NCBI GenBank assembly: GCA_964603785.1
Contig: CAZRWD010000005.1
Location: 62,001-126,000, forward strand
Direction: 5' to 3'
Length of the DNA: 64,000 nt
From: CAZRWD01 sp964603785
GTDB lineage: Bacteria > Fermentibacterota > Fermentibacteria > Fermentibacterales > Fermentibacteraceae
Position 1 is the stretch's first letter. Each line of letters starts with the position of its first letter. Positions 1 through 8,049 of the stretch are shown piece by piece. Made by a program: the position numbers and the translations under genes. A model generated the notes under the pieces. That model was given only the letters and a program-made list of their open reading frames with translations. It had not been told where the DNA came from and ran no database searches.

Positions 1-1155
1 CCCAACGGAGCGATCCTGAAGGAGGAGCTCGAGAACCTCTGGAAGGCCGCGCACAGGAGGAACGGGTACAAGCTGGTGAACACGCCGCACATCGCACCGG
101 CCGAGCTGTGGACCACCTCCGGCCACTGCAGCTACTACAGGGACAACATGTACTTCATGCCCGTGGACGACGGCGAGTACGTCCTCAAGCCGATGAACTG
201 CCCCGGGCACATACTCATCTACCGGAGCGCGATGAGATCCTACAGGGAGCTGCCCCTCAGGCTAGCGGAGCTGGGCACGGTCTACCGCTACGAGAAGAGC
301 GGGGTCCTGCACGGGCTGATGAGGGTCAGGGGATTCACGGTCGACGACGGGCACATCTTCTGCACACCCGACCAGATAGTCGACGAGATCCGCAAGGTGG
401 TCCGGTTCGCGCTCTACTTCCTGAGGATCTTCGACTTCGGATATGCGATAGAGCTGTCCCTGTCGGACCCGGCGGACATGGGTCACTATGCCGGGGACCC
501 CGCCGCCTGGGCCTCCGTCGAGCCCGCGCTCGCATCGGCCCTGGACGGGATGGGCGAGGCCTACAGGACCGTGAGGGGCGAGGCCGCCTTCTACGGGCCG
601 AAGATAGACATCAAGCTGAAGGATGCGCTGGGCCGCTACTGGCAGGGTCCGACCATCCAGTTCGACTTCAACATTCCCGAGCGCTTCGATCTCGCGTACA
701 CGGGGGCCGACGGGGCGCCCCACCGGGTGTTCATGGTCCACAGGGCCCTCTTCGGCTCGATCGAGAGGTTCATAGGCAATCTGATCGAGCACTTCGCGGG
801 CAACTTCCCGGGGTGGCTCGCCCCCGTGCAGGCGGTTATCTTACCGCTCGCGGCCGCCCAGCAGGACAGGGCGATCGAAATTCTTGGCATGTTTGAGAAT
901 GCCGGGTTGCGCTGTGTGCTCGACCGCAGGAGCGAGACCATAGGCTACAGGATACGAGAGGCCGAGAGCAGGAAGATCCCGTTCATGCTGGTGATCGGCG
1001 CGCGCGAGGCCGAGGCCGGAACGGTGTCCCTCCGTGCGCACGGCAGGGGAGACCTCGGCTCCATGGACGTCGGGGAGGCCCTGGCCCGGGTGGCCGGGGC
1101 CTGCGAGAGACCCGGTCTTCCGGAAGGAGGAGAGTACCTATCAGAGATACCATAA
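1..1155 (+). CDS. thrS: Threonine--tRNA ligase, 3' part
   Basis: Class II threonyl-tRNA synthetase, which charges tRNA-Thr in the cytoplasm. The reading frame is open to the left edge of the window (the first visible residues are PNGAILKEEL), so the N-terminal TGS and editing domains lie upstream and the GTG at 76 is internal. Visible are the catalytic core with the zinc-binding motif MNCPGH near visible residue 65, the motif 2 region RYEKSGVLHG followed by VDDGHIF, motif 3 around HRALFGSIERF, and the C-terminal anticodon-binding domain. The stop at 1153-1155 overlaps the proposed infC start. thrS-infC-rpmI-rplT is a classic gene order, which supports the call. Confidence 0.97.
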   Translation, partial: PNGAILKEELENLWKAAHRRNGYKLVNTPHIAPAELWTTSGHCSYYRDNMYFMPVDDGEYVLKPMNCPGHILIYRSAMRSYRELPLRLAELGTVYRYEKSGVLHGLMRVRGFTVDDGHIFCTPDQIVDEIRKVVRFALYFLRIFDFGYAIELSLSDPADMGHYAGDPAAWASVEPALASALDGMGEAYRTVRGEAAFYGPKIDIKLKDALGRYWQGPTIQFDFNIPERFDLAYTGADGAPHRVFMVHRALFGSIERFIGNLIEHFAGNFPGWLAPVQAVILPLAAAQQDRAIEILGMFENAGLRCVLDRRSETIGYRIREAESRKIPFMLVIGAREAEAGTVSLRAHGRGDLGSMDVGEALARVAGACERPGLPEGGEYLSEIP

Positions 1156-1652
1156 GGGTGAACGGCGAGATCCGCTGTCCCAGGATCCGCCTGATAGACG
1201 CGGAGGGAAGGCACGTCGGGATCGTGGACACGATGCAGGCGCTCGACATGTCGGCCCAGGCCAGCCTGGACCTGGTCGAGATCTCGCCCGCGGCCGATCC
1301 CCCGGTCTGCAGGATCATGGATTACGGGAAGTACCGCTACCAGCTCAACCGCAAGGAGCGCGAGGCCAGGCGGAAGCAGCAGAGCGGCGGGCTGAAGGAG
1401 ATCAAGCTAAGGCCGAACACCGACCAGCACGACTACGAGTTCAAGATGCGTCACGCCAGGGATTTCCTCATGGAGCGCCACAAGGTCAAGGCGACCGTGG
1501 TGTTCAGGGGGAGGCAGCTCGTCTACAAGGACCAGGGGTTCGAACTCCTGCAGAAGCTGGCCTCCGACCTGGCCGACGTGTCATCCGTCGAAAGGGAGCC
1601 GATACTCGAGGGCAAGCAGGTGACGATGCTCCTGGCTCCCACCAGGAAGTAG
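1140..1652 (+). CDS. infC: Translation initiation factor IF-3 (proposed ATC start)
   Basis: IF-3 binds the 30S subunit and checks start-codon and initiator-tRNA pairing. The N-terminal domain (VNGEIRCPRIRLI), the linker rich in Arg and Lys and the C-terminal domain (KEIKLRP, FRGRQ) are all present. The conventional GTG at 1158 lies 27 bases beyond the only good ribosome-binding site, GGAGG at 1126-1130. An in-frame ATC at 1140 is 9 bases from that site and gives IRDTIRVNGEIR, the usual IF-3 N-terminal length. Non-AUG starts (AUU in E. coli) are known in infC and underlie its autoregulation. I therefore place the start at 1140, overlapping thrS by 16 bases; 1158 is the fallback. Confidence 0.93.
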   Translation: MRDTIRVNGEIRCPRIRLIDAEGRHVGIVDTMQALDMSAQASLDLVEISPAADPPVCRIMDYGKYRYQLNRKEREARRKQQSGGLKEIKLRPNTDQHDYEFKMRHARDFLMERHKVKATVVFRGRQLVYKDQGFELLQKLASDLADVSSVEREPILEGKQVTMLLAPTRK

Positions 1653-1661
1653 GAGAAGACG

Positions 1662-1856
1662 ATGCCCAAGATGAAGACGCACAAGGGCGCCGCCCGGAGG
1701 ATGAAGAGGACCGGGACGGGCCTCGTGAAGGTCTACCACTCCCACGGAAACCACATCTTCACCAAGAAGACCAGGAAGCGCAAGAGGAACCTGCGCAAGT
1801 CGGCCATCGCCTCGCCGGCCGACACCCGCAGGATCAACCGCCTCCTGCCGCAGTAG
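1662..1856 (+). CDS. rpmI: 50S ribosomal protein bL35
   Basis: Small basic ribosomal protein of 64 residues, the normal length for bL35. The N-terminus MPKMKTHKGAARR and the internal HIFTKKTRKRKRNLRK are family signatures. It begins 9 bases after infC and is followed 12 bases later by rplT, the standard infC-rpmI-rplT arrangement, so it is almost certainly co-translated with them. No extended leader for L20 autoregulation is visible in the short infC-rpmI gap. Confidence 0.97.
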   Translation: MPKMKTHKGAARRMKRTGTGLVKVYHSHGNHIFTKKTRKRKRNLRKSAIASPADTRRINRLLPQ

Positions 1857-1868
1857 ACGGGAGACGAC

Positions 1869-2222
1869 ATGACCAGGGTAACCAGCGCCGTGACCAGGAA
1901 GAAGCGGCACAAGAGCAGGCTGGAGGCCGCCAGGGGCTACGTCGGCGGGAGGCACCGCCTCTACACCGTCGCCACCGAGGCGGGCAAGAAGGCCCTGCAG
2001 TACCAGTACAGGGACAGGAGGAACCGCAAGCGCGACTTCCGGGCCCTGTGGATCATCAGGATCAACGCGGCCGCGAGGCTGAACGGCATGACGTACGGCT
2101 CGCTGATCAACGGGCTCTCGAAGGCCGGGGTCGAGATCGACAGGAAGTCACTCGCCGACATAGCCGTCAACGATCCCGCCGCCTTCACGACCATCGTGGA
2201 GACGGCAAGGGCGGCGCTCTAG
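1869..2222 (+). CDS. rplT: 50S ribosomal protein bL20
   Basis: bL20, 117 residues, an early 23S rRNA-binding assembly protein that represses its own operon in other bacteria. The N-terminal helix carries the family residues (MTRVTSAVTRKKRHK, then RGYVGGRHRLYTVA) and the globular domain contains WIIRINAAARLNGMTYG. It closes the translation-factor part of the operon. pheS-pheT, which often follow in other bacteria, are absent; a small coiled-coil gene starts 7 bases downstream instead. Confidence 0.97.
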   Translation: MTRVTSAVTRKKRHKSRLEAARGYVGGRHRLYTVATEAGKKALQYQYRDRRNRKRDFRALWIIRINAAARLNGMTYGSLINGLSKAGVEIDRKSLADIAVNDPAAFTTIVETARAAL

Positions 2223-2228
2223 GCCGGG

Positions 2229-2498
2229 ATGTCGGCCGGCGGCGAGTTCGAGAGGTTGACCGAGGCAGTCGACAGGCTGATTATCAGACTGCACTCCCTG
2301 AAGGCGGAGCGCGACGAGCTGGCCGAGCGCCTCGACGGGCTGGCCGGAGCGTCCGGGCCGCCGGGGGGGGCGGGTGCTGTGAGGGACGAGGGGTACAACC
2401 TGCTCAGGCTCCACAGCGCCAGACTCCTTCGAGAGAGGGAGGAGATGCGCCGCAGGCTTGCAGTTGTTCTTGCAAAACTGGAGAGCATGCAGCAATAG
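2229..2498 (+). CDS. Small coiled-coil protein, ZapB-like
   Basis: An 89-residue acidic and basic heptad-rich protein. Residues 5-40 and 60-89 look like two helices (FERLTEAVDRLII, LLREREEMRRRLAVVLAKLE) separated by a Gly/Pro/Ala stretch. Size, coiled-coil character and position directly before zapA match the ZapB-like proteins that sit there in other bacteria and assist Z-ring assembly. There is no enzymatic motif. The name rests on context rather than on diagnostic residues, so it could be another small coiled-coil division or scaffold protein. Confidence 0.6.
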   Translation: MSAGGEFERLTEAVDRLIIRLHSLKAERDELAERLDGLAGASGPPGGAGAVRDEGYNLLRLHSARLLREREEMRRRLAVVLAKLESMQQ

Positions 2499-2507
2499 AG
2501 GTATGAT

Positions 2508-2894
2508 GTGAACACCCGGCCAGACACCATAAGGGTGAGCATATACGGTCGGGAGTATTCCATCAGGGGGGACGCCGATCCCGGCTACATCCGGGAGATC
2601 GCTCACTATCTCGACATGAAGATGCGCCAGATGACAGACAACACGACCGTCCCCTCGACGGCCAAGGTCGCCATCCTGGCCGCTCTGAACATCACGGACG
2701 AGCTCTTCCAGAGAGACAGGCAGCTGAGGGAGGCCGAGGACGACCAGGTCTCGGCCATCACCCTCCTCGCCGACAGGATAGACAGGACTCTCGACGAGCT
2801 GTCCGCCCCCCCCGCCCGTATCGACGCTGCAGAGATCCCGGAAGTCTCCGGGGTCGAAGAGATCCGGCAGGCAAGAGCGACCGGCAGGTCCTGA
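2508..2894 (+). CDS. zapA: Cell division protein ZapA
   Basis: ZapA promotes bundling of FtsZ filaments at midcell. The 128-residue protein has the family N-terminal strand pair (RVSIYGREYSIRGDADPGYI), the segment REIAHYLDMKMR, the ILAALNITDELF helix and a long C-terminal coiled coil. The GTG start has GAGGT about 6 bases upstream and lies 9 bases after the ZapB-like gene. The C-terminal tail (after residue 95) is longer and less conserved than usual. rny follows after a 101-base gap with a strong nested hairpin. Confidence 0.85.
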   Translation: MNTRPDTIRVSIYGREYSIRGDADPGYIREIAHYLDMKMRQMTDNTTVPSTAKVAILAALNITDELFQRDRQLREAEDDQVSAITLLADRIDRTLDELSAPPARIDAAEIPEVSGVEEIRQARATGRS

Positions 2895-2911
2895 CGCGGT
2901 AAGTCCACGAC

Positions 2912-2968
2912 CGACCGGCCCCCTGCTCCGATGCGCAGGGAGCCGGGGAGAGTGACGCCGGCCGGTCG
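2912..2968 (+). ncRNA. Nested hairpin between zapA and rny (possible small RNA or attenuator)
   Basis: The 101-base zapA-rny gap holds two nested perfect stems. The outer one pairs CGACCGGCC (2912-2920) with GGCCGGTCG (2960-2968). The inner one pairs CCCTGC (2921-2926) with GCAGGG (2935-2940). No U-tract follows, so it is not a typical terminator. In several bacteria the zapA downstream gap encodes 6S RNA, but this structure is far shorter than ordinary 6S RNA. The fold is seen in the sequence; its role is unknown. Confidence 0.4.
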
Positions 2969-2995
2969 TTTCCATAAAGGTCCTGCGCCTTCCCG

Positions 2996-4567
2996 ATGGA
3001 GATAGCGATGCCGGGACTCACCATTGCCGCCCTGGCCGGGGGAGCTGTGGCAGCATTCCTTCTCGGAATGATGCTCCACAGGCTCCTAGTCGCAAGAGAG
3101 AGAAAGGGCGCCCTGAGCGAGAGCGAGAGGATCCTCGCCGAGGCCAGGCGCGAAGCCGAGACCCTTCGCAAGGAGACCGTGCTCGAGGGCCGCGAGACCA
3201 TCGCGCGCGAGCGGGCCGTCGAGGCCGAGACCCAGCAGAAGCAGCGCAGCGAGCTCGACCGCAAGGAGAACGAGCTCTCCCGAAGGATGGAGTACTTCGA
3301 CCGCACCCGGGAGAAGCTCGAGAGGCGAGAGACCTCCCTGGACACGCGCGAGACCTCCCTGGCGGAGCACGAGCAGGCCCTCGCGGCCAAGCAGCAGCGC
3401 GTGAACAAGATCATGGAGGAGCAGAACAGGCTGCTCGAGCAGATCGCGGGGCTCTCCCGCGACGAGGCCCGGAGCCTGCTCCTCTCGAACCTGGAGGAGG
3501 AGGCCCGCCTCGAGGCCGGGAGGCTGACCCGGAGGATCGTCGAGGAGGCAGAGCGCACCGCGGAGGACGAGGCCGCGAGGATACTCACGACCGCCGTCCA
3601 GAGATGCGCCGCGAACCACGTGGTGGAGAACTGCGTATCGGTCGTGCAGCTCCCCGGCGAGGAGATGAAGGGCAGGATCATAGGCAGGGAGGGCCGCAAC
3701 ATCAGGGCCTTCGAGACCGCGACCGGGGTGGACGTGATCATAGACGACACCCCCGAGGCCATAGTCCTGTCGTGCTTCGATCCGGTCCGCCGGGAGGTCG
3801 CCAGGCAGTCCATGGAGAAGCTCATCTCGGACGGCAGGATCCATCCCGGCAGGATCGAGGCGGTGGTCGCCAGGATCGAGGCCGAGATGGAGAAGAACGT
3901 CATGAAGCTCGGCACCGACCTCTGCCTGGAGGCGGACGTGTCGGGCGTCCATCCCCAGATCATCCGCTTCCTCGGAAGGCTCAGATACCGGACCAGCTAC
4001 GGGCAGAACATGCACCAGCACTCGCTGGAGGTAGCGCATGTCTGCGGCCTCCTGGCCGCGGAGCTGAAGCTGGACTGCGCCACCGCCAGGCGTGTCGGCC
4101 TGCTGCACGACATCGGCAAGGCCTCCGACCAGGAGATGGAGGGCTCGCATGCCCTCGTGGGGATGGAGATCGCCAGGAAGTTCGACGAGGCCCCGATCAT
4201 CTGCAACGCCATCGGGGCGCACCACGAGGAGGTCGAGCCGGAATCCCTCTTCGCGGTGCTGGTCCAGGCGGCCGACGCTGTCAGCAGCGCTAGGCCTGGA
4301 GCCCGCAGGGAGAGCCTCGAGCTCTACGTGAGGAGACTCCAGAAGCTCGAGACGATAGCCGACTCCTTCGACGGGGTCAGCAAGTCGTACGCCATACAGG
4401 CGGGCAGGGAGCTCCGCATCGCCGTCAAGCCGGAGACGGTGGACGATTCCAGCGCAGCGGACCTGGCCAGGCTCGTCGCGAGGAAGATCGAGTCGGAGGT
4501 CGAGTACCCCGGGCAGATAAAGGTCACCGTGATCCGGGAGGTCAGGGCGACGGAGACGGCTCGCTGA
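2996..4567 (+). CDS. rny: Ribonuclease Y
   Basis: Membrane-anchored endoribonuclease that starts mRNA decay. Of 523 residues, 4-27 form the membrane anchor, about 30-200 a long charged coiled coil, about 215-275 the KH RNA-binding domain (GRIIGREGRNIRAFE) and about 330-430 the HD domain with LLHDIGKA near residue 370. Length and domain order match the family exactly. The stop overlaps the ymdB start in ATGA, so the two are translationally coupled; rny-ymdB is a widely conserved pair. Confidence 0.97.
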   Translation: MEIAMPGLTIAALAGGAVAAFLLGMMLHRLLVARERKGALSESERILAEARREAETLRKETVLEGRETIARERAVEAETQQKQRSELDRKENELSRRMEYFDRTREKLERRETSLDTRETSLAEHEQALAAKQQRVNKIMEEQNRLLEQIAGLSRDEARSLLLSNLEEEARLEAGRLTRRIVEEAERTAEDEAARILTTAVQRCAANHVVENCVSVVQLPGEEMKGRIIGREGRNIRAFETATGVDVIIDDTPEAIVLSCFDPVRREVARQSMEKLISDGRIHPGRIEAVVARIEAEMEKNVMKLGTDLCLEADVSGVHPQIIRFLGRLRYRTSYGQNMHQHSLEVAHVCGLLAAELKLDCATARRVGLLHDIGKASDQEMEGSHALVGMEIARKFDEAPIICNAIGAHHEEVEPESLFAVLVQAADAVSSARPGARRESLELYVRRLQKLETIADSFDGVSKSYAIQAGRELRIAVKPETVDDSSAADLARLVARKIESEVEYPGQIKVTVIREVRATETAR

Positions 4568-5328
4568 TGAAGGTCCTCCTCCTGGGGGACATCGTGGGGG
4601 CCCCTGGCAGGCGGGCGGTCGCCAGGTTCCTCGAGGGTGGCGGGAGATACGACCTCGTGGTGGCGAACGGAGAGAACGCCTCCGGAGGGATAGGCATCAC
4701 CCCGCCGGTCGCGGATCAGCTTCTCGCAGCCGGTGTGGATGTGCTGACCTCCGGCAACCATGTCTGGGCCCACAGGGAGATACTCCCCTATCTGGACAGG
4801 TGTGCCGGCAGGCTGCTGAGGCCTGCCAACATGCCCCCGGGAAACCCCGGGACCGGATCCGTGGTGTTCGATCGCGACGGCATCGTCTTCCAGGTCGTCA
4901 ACCTGCAGGGCAGGGTGTTCATGTCCGAGTCCGACTGCCCGTTCCGCACGGCCGACCGCATCCTGGCGGGAAGCGGGGCGGATCTGGCCATAGTGGACTT
5001 CCACGCGGAGGCAACAAGCGAGAAGATCGCTCTCGCACGGCACCTCGACGGGAGGGCGGCAGTCGTGGCGGGCACGCACACACACGTGCAGACCGCGGAC
5101 GCCTGCATCCTTCCGGGCGGCACGGCCTATGTCACCGACCTCGGCATGTGCGGCTCCCCCTGCGGGGTCATCGGCGTGAGGTTCGAGGATGTCAGGGAGC
5201 GGTTCCTCACCGGCAGGCCCTCGCGGATGTCGGTGGTCGAGGGGGAGGAGCTGGTCTGCGGCATCGAGGTCGAGATCGACGGGGGCTTCAGGCCCGTCTC
5301 GGTGAGGCTCGTCCGTGAACGCTGCTGA
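4567..5328 (+). CDS. ymdB: YmdB-type metallophosphoesterase
   Basis: TIGR00282-type calcineurin-like phosphoesterase of 253 residues. In Bacillus, YmdB is a 2',3'-cyclic nucleotide phosphodiesterase that affects development. Metal-binding signatures are all visible: GDIVGAPGR at residues 7-15, NGENASGG, SGNHVWAH, DFHAEATSEK and GTHTHVQTAD. It overlaps rny by one base and the prenyl synthase gene by 14 bases, so it lies in the middle of a tightly coupled operon. Confidence 0.93.
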   Translation: MKVLLLGDIVGAPGRRAVARFLEGGGRYDLVVANGENASGGIGITPPVADQLLAAGVDVLTSGNHVWAHREILPYLDRCAGRLLRPANMPPGNPGTGSVVFDRDGIVFQVVNLQGRVFMSESDCPFRTADRILAGSGADLAIVDFHAEATSEKIALARHLDGRAAVVAGTHTHVQTADACILPGGTAYVTDLGMCGSPCGVIGVRFEDVRERFLTGRPSRMSVVEGEELVCGIEVEIDGGFRPVSVRLVRERC

Positions 5329-6205
5329 TCCGGGCGTCCTCGCGGACCTGCTGCAGCAGGCCGCGGACTGGGTAGCCCCGAGGCTCGCCGCCCAGTCGCG
5401 GACGCCCGATGCGGTCCCCCCCCTGCCCGGATACGCCGCCTACTCCCTGGAGAGCGGAGGCAAGAGGGTCCGTCCGTTCCTCGTCAGGTCTGCCTGCACG
5501 GCGGGCGGGGCCGATCCCTCGAGGGCGGTCAACGCGGCCGCCGCGGTCGAGATGGTCCACGCCTTCTCGCTGGTCCACGACGACCTGCCGGCGCTGGACG
5601 ACGACGACACGAGGAGGGGGAGACCCACGCTGCACACGCTGCACGGCGCGCCCCAGGCGGTGCTGGCGGGCGCCTGGCTCCTGACCTCGGCATTCCTGGA
5701 GATCATGAGGAGTCCGCTCCCGCCCTCGGTGCTCACGGCCATGGCAGCCAGGCTGGCGGATGCCGCCGGAGCCTCGTCCCTCTCCGGCGGCCAGTTCATG
5801 GACATGAACCCGCCCGGCTCGCCGGACGCGGAATGGGCCGGGACGATGATCTCGGGCAAGACCTCGGCGATGATACGGGTGTCGCTGGAGCTGGGGGCCA
5901 TGGCCGCGGGGTTCCGCAGGGACCATCTCGACATGGTGTCGGACGCAGGCGAGAGGCTCGGTCTCCTGTTCCAGGTGACCGACGACCTCCTGGACGTCGA
6001 GGGGGACGCCGCAGAGATGGGGAAGGCCGCGGGGAAGGATGCCGCCCTCGGAAAGGCCAACCTGGTCTCGGTGCTGGGCGCCGCCGCCTGCCGGGAGATG
6101 GCCGGCGGTCTGGCATCCGAGATCGCCGAGAGGTTCGCCGGCATCCCCGGAGACTGGGCTCCCGTTGTCCTCCTGGCCGGCTGTCTACCGGGGAGGCGCA
6201 GCTGA
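5315..6205 (+). CDS. ispA: Polyprenyl (farnesyl-type) diphosphate synthase
   Basis: Trans-prenyltransferase of 296 residues that condenses isopentenyl diphosphate with allylic primers. The first Asp-rich motif is DDLPALDDDDTRRG near residue 90 and the second is DDLLDVEGD near residue 220, with SLESGGKRVRPFL for substrate binding. The segment HAFSLVHDDLPALD resembles E. coli IspA and suggests short-chain products. It begins at GTG inside ymdB and shares its stop with the dxs start, coupling prenyl-chain synthesis to the first step of the MEP pathway. xseA and xseB, often between these genes elsewhere, are absent. Confidence 0.9.
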   Translation: MNAADPGVLADLLQQAADWVAPRLAAQSRTPDAVPPLPGYAAYSLESGGKRVRPFLVRSACTAGGADPSRAVNAAAAVEMVHAFSLVHDDLPALDDDDTRRGRPTLHTLHGAPQAVLAGAWLLTSAFLEIMRSPLPPSVLTAMAARLADAAGASSLSGGQFMDMNPPGSPDAEWAGTMISGKTSAMIRVSLELGAMAAGFRRDHLDMVSDAGERLGLLFQVTDDLLDVEGDAAEMGKAAGKDAALGKANLVSVLGAAACREMAGGLASEIAERFAGIPGDWAPVVLLAGCLPGRRS

Positions 6206-8049
6206 TGGCCCTCCTGGACTCAATCGGCGGCCCCGCCGACATAAGGAGGCTGTCTCTCGAGGAGAGGACGCTCCTCGCCGAGGAGGCCAGGCGGAGGATG
6301 GTCGAGGTGATCTGCCGCAACGGCGGACACCTGGCGTCGAGCCTGGGCGTCGTCGAGCTCACCATCGCGCTCCTCACCGTCTACGATCCGCCCCGGGACG
6401 TGATCCTGTGGGACGTCGGCCATCAGAGCTACCCCTGGAAGCTCTTCACTGGAAGGGTCTCCGACTTCGGGGCCATACGGACGATGGGCGGACCGAGCGG
6501 CTTCCCCAGGCGCTCCGAGAGCCCCTGCGACGCATTCGGCACGGGTCACAGCTCCACCGCCATAAGCGCGGCCATCGGCTTCGCCAAGGCCCGCGACATC
6601 TCGGGGGGAGGGGGCCGCGTGGTCGCGGTCGTGGGTGACGGGGCCATGACGGGCGGGATGGCCCTGGAGGGTCTCAACAACCTGGGCCACACACGGACCG
6701 ACATGACGATAATCCTGAACGACAACGAGATGTCCATCTCCAGGAACGTGGGAGCCATCTCCCGCCACCTGACGAGGCTCATCACCGATCCCACGTACAA
6801 CCGTATGCGCGACGAGCTGTGGAACCTCCTGGGCAGGTTCACCAGCCTCGGCGAGCGCATGAGGAGCGCGGGGCGGACGGCCGGCGCAGCCCTCAAGAAG
6901 ACGCTCGTGTCCGGCAAGACGATATTCGACGACTTCGGGGTGAGGTACGTGGGCCCGGTGCCCGGGCACGACATCCCGACCCTGACCGCGGTGCTGGACA
7001 GGGTCTCGAGGCTGCGCGGCCCGGTCCTCGTACATGTCGTCACGAGGAAGGGCAAGGGCTACGAGCCCGCGGAGTGCGACGCCACGATCTGGCACGGCGT
7101 CGCGGGATGCACGGCGGGCAGGGGTAGCAGGAGCTTCACCGGCGCATTCTCGGACACCCTGGTGAGGGTCGGAGGGGAGGACCGCAGGGTCGTCGCAGTC
7201 ACCGCAGCGATGCCCGACGGCACCGGTCTCTCGGAGTTCGCAGCCAGATACCCGGACAGGTTCTTCGACGTCGGGATCGCCGAGCAGCACGCGGTCACCT
7301 TTGCGTGCGGCCTGGCCTTCGGGGGGCTCAGACCCGTGGTGGCGATCTACAGCACGTTCCTGCAGCGGGCCGTCGACCAGGTGATCCACGACGCAGCCCT
7401 GCAGGAGGCTCCCGTCGTAATAGCCCTGGACAGGGCCGGGGTGGTGGGGGAGGACGGCCCAACGCACCACGGCGTGTTCGACATCGCAATCCTGAGACCG
7501 GTTCCGGGCCTGAGGCTGGCCGCGCCGCGTGACTGCGCCATGCTGGAGGCCCTGCTCCTCCGGTCCCTGGACTTCGACAGGGGACCCACCGTGATCCGCT
7601 ATCCCAGGGGCGGGGAGCCTACCGGGCTGCCCGGGCCTCCCGCCACCATCGAGCCGGGCCGCGGCCAGCTCCTCCGGAAGGGTTCCGACGTGCTGCTCGT
7701 GGGCTGCGGGATCCTCTCCGCGACGGCTCTCGAGGCTGCCGCCATGCTCGCCGGAGACGGGATCGACTGCGCCGTGTATGATCCGGTCTGGCTGAAACCC
7801 GCGCCGACTGCCGAGATCGCCGCGCTGGCGGCGTCGTGCGGAGGCAGGGTGGTCTCGGCGGAGGACGGATGCGTCGCCGGCGGGTTCGGCGAGATGCTCA
7901 CCTCGAGTCTCTGCGGATCAGGGACCAGGGTCGTCGCGCTGGGGTATCCCGACTCCTTCCAGCCCCATGCCCCGAGGGAGACTCTCATGTCCCTCGCCGG
8001 TCTCGATGCGCGATCGATCGCCGAAGCCGCCAGGAGGTCGTGCCGGTGA
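6205..8049 (+). CDS. dxs: 1-deoxy-D-xylulose-5-phosphate synthase
   Basis: Thiamine diphosphate-dependent DXS, which joins pyruvate and glyceraldehyde 3-phosphate to start the MEP isoprenoid pathway. The 614-residue length is typical. Visible are HLASSLGVVELT, DVGHQSYPWKL, the ThDP motif GDGAMTGGMALEGLNN, the central domain FDVGIAEQHAVTFACGLA and the C-terminal transketolase-like domain. ATG at 6205 overlaps the ispA stop (TGATG); the frame stays open upstream but overlaps ispA there. Residue GFPRRSESPCDAFGTGHSS matches the conserved DXS loop. Confidence 0.96.
   Translation: MALLDSIGGPADIRRLSLEERTLLAEEARRRMVEVICRNGGHLASSLGVVELTIALLTVYDPPRDVILWDVGHQSYPWKLFTGRVSDFGAIRTMGGPSGFPRRSESPCDAFGTGHSSTAISAAIGFAKARDISGGGGRVVAVVGDGAMTGGMALEGLNNLGHTRTDMTIILNDNEMSISRNVGAISRHLTRLITDPTYNRMRDELWNLLGRFTSLGERMRSAGRTAGAALKKTLVSGKTIFDDFGVRYVGPVPGHDIPTLTAVLDRVSRLRGPVLVHVVTRKGKGYEPAECDATIWHGVAGCTAGRGSRSFTGAFSDTLVRVGGEDRRVVAVTAAMPDGTGLSEFAARYPDRFFDVGIAEQHAVTFACGLAFGGLRPVVAIYSTFLQRAVDQVIHDAALQEAPVVIALDRAGVVGEDGPTHHGVFDIAILRPVPGLRLAAPRDCAMLEALLLRSLDFDRGPTVIRYPRGGEPTGLPGPPATIEPGRGQLLRKGSDVLLVGCGILSATALEAAAMLAGDGIDCAVYDPVWLKPAPTAEIAALAASCGGRVVSAEDGCVAGGFGEMLTSSLCGSGTRVVALGYPDSFQPHAPRETLMSLAGLDARSIAEAARRSCR

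Noticed and set aside
2758..3963. Long open frame on the minus strand opposite rny (401 codons)
   Set aside because: Composition is Ser/Arg/Leu-rich without any domain, and it lies wholly against clear RNase Y code; a high-GC shadow.
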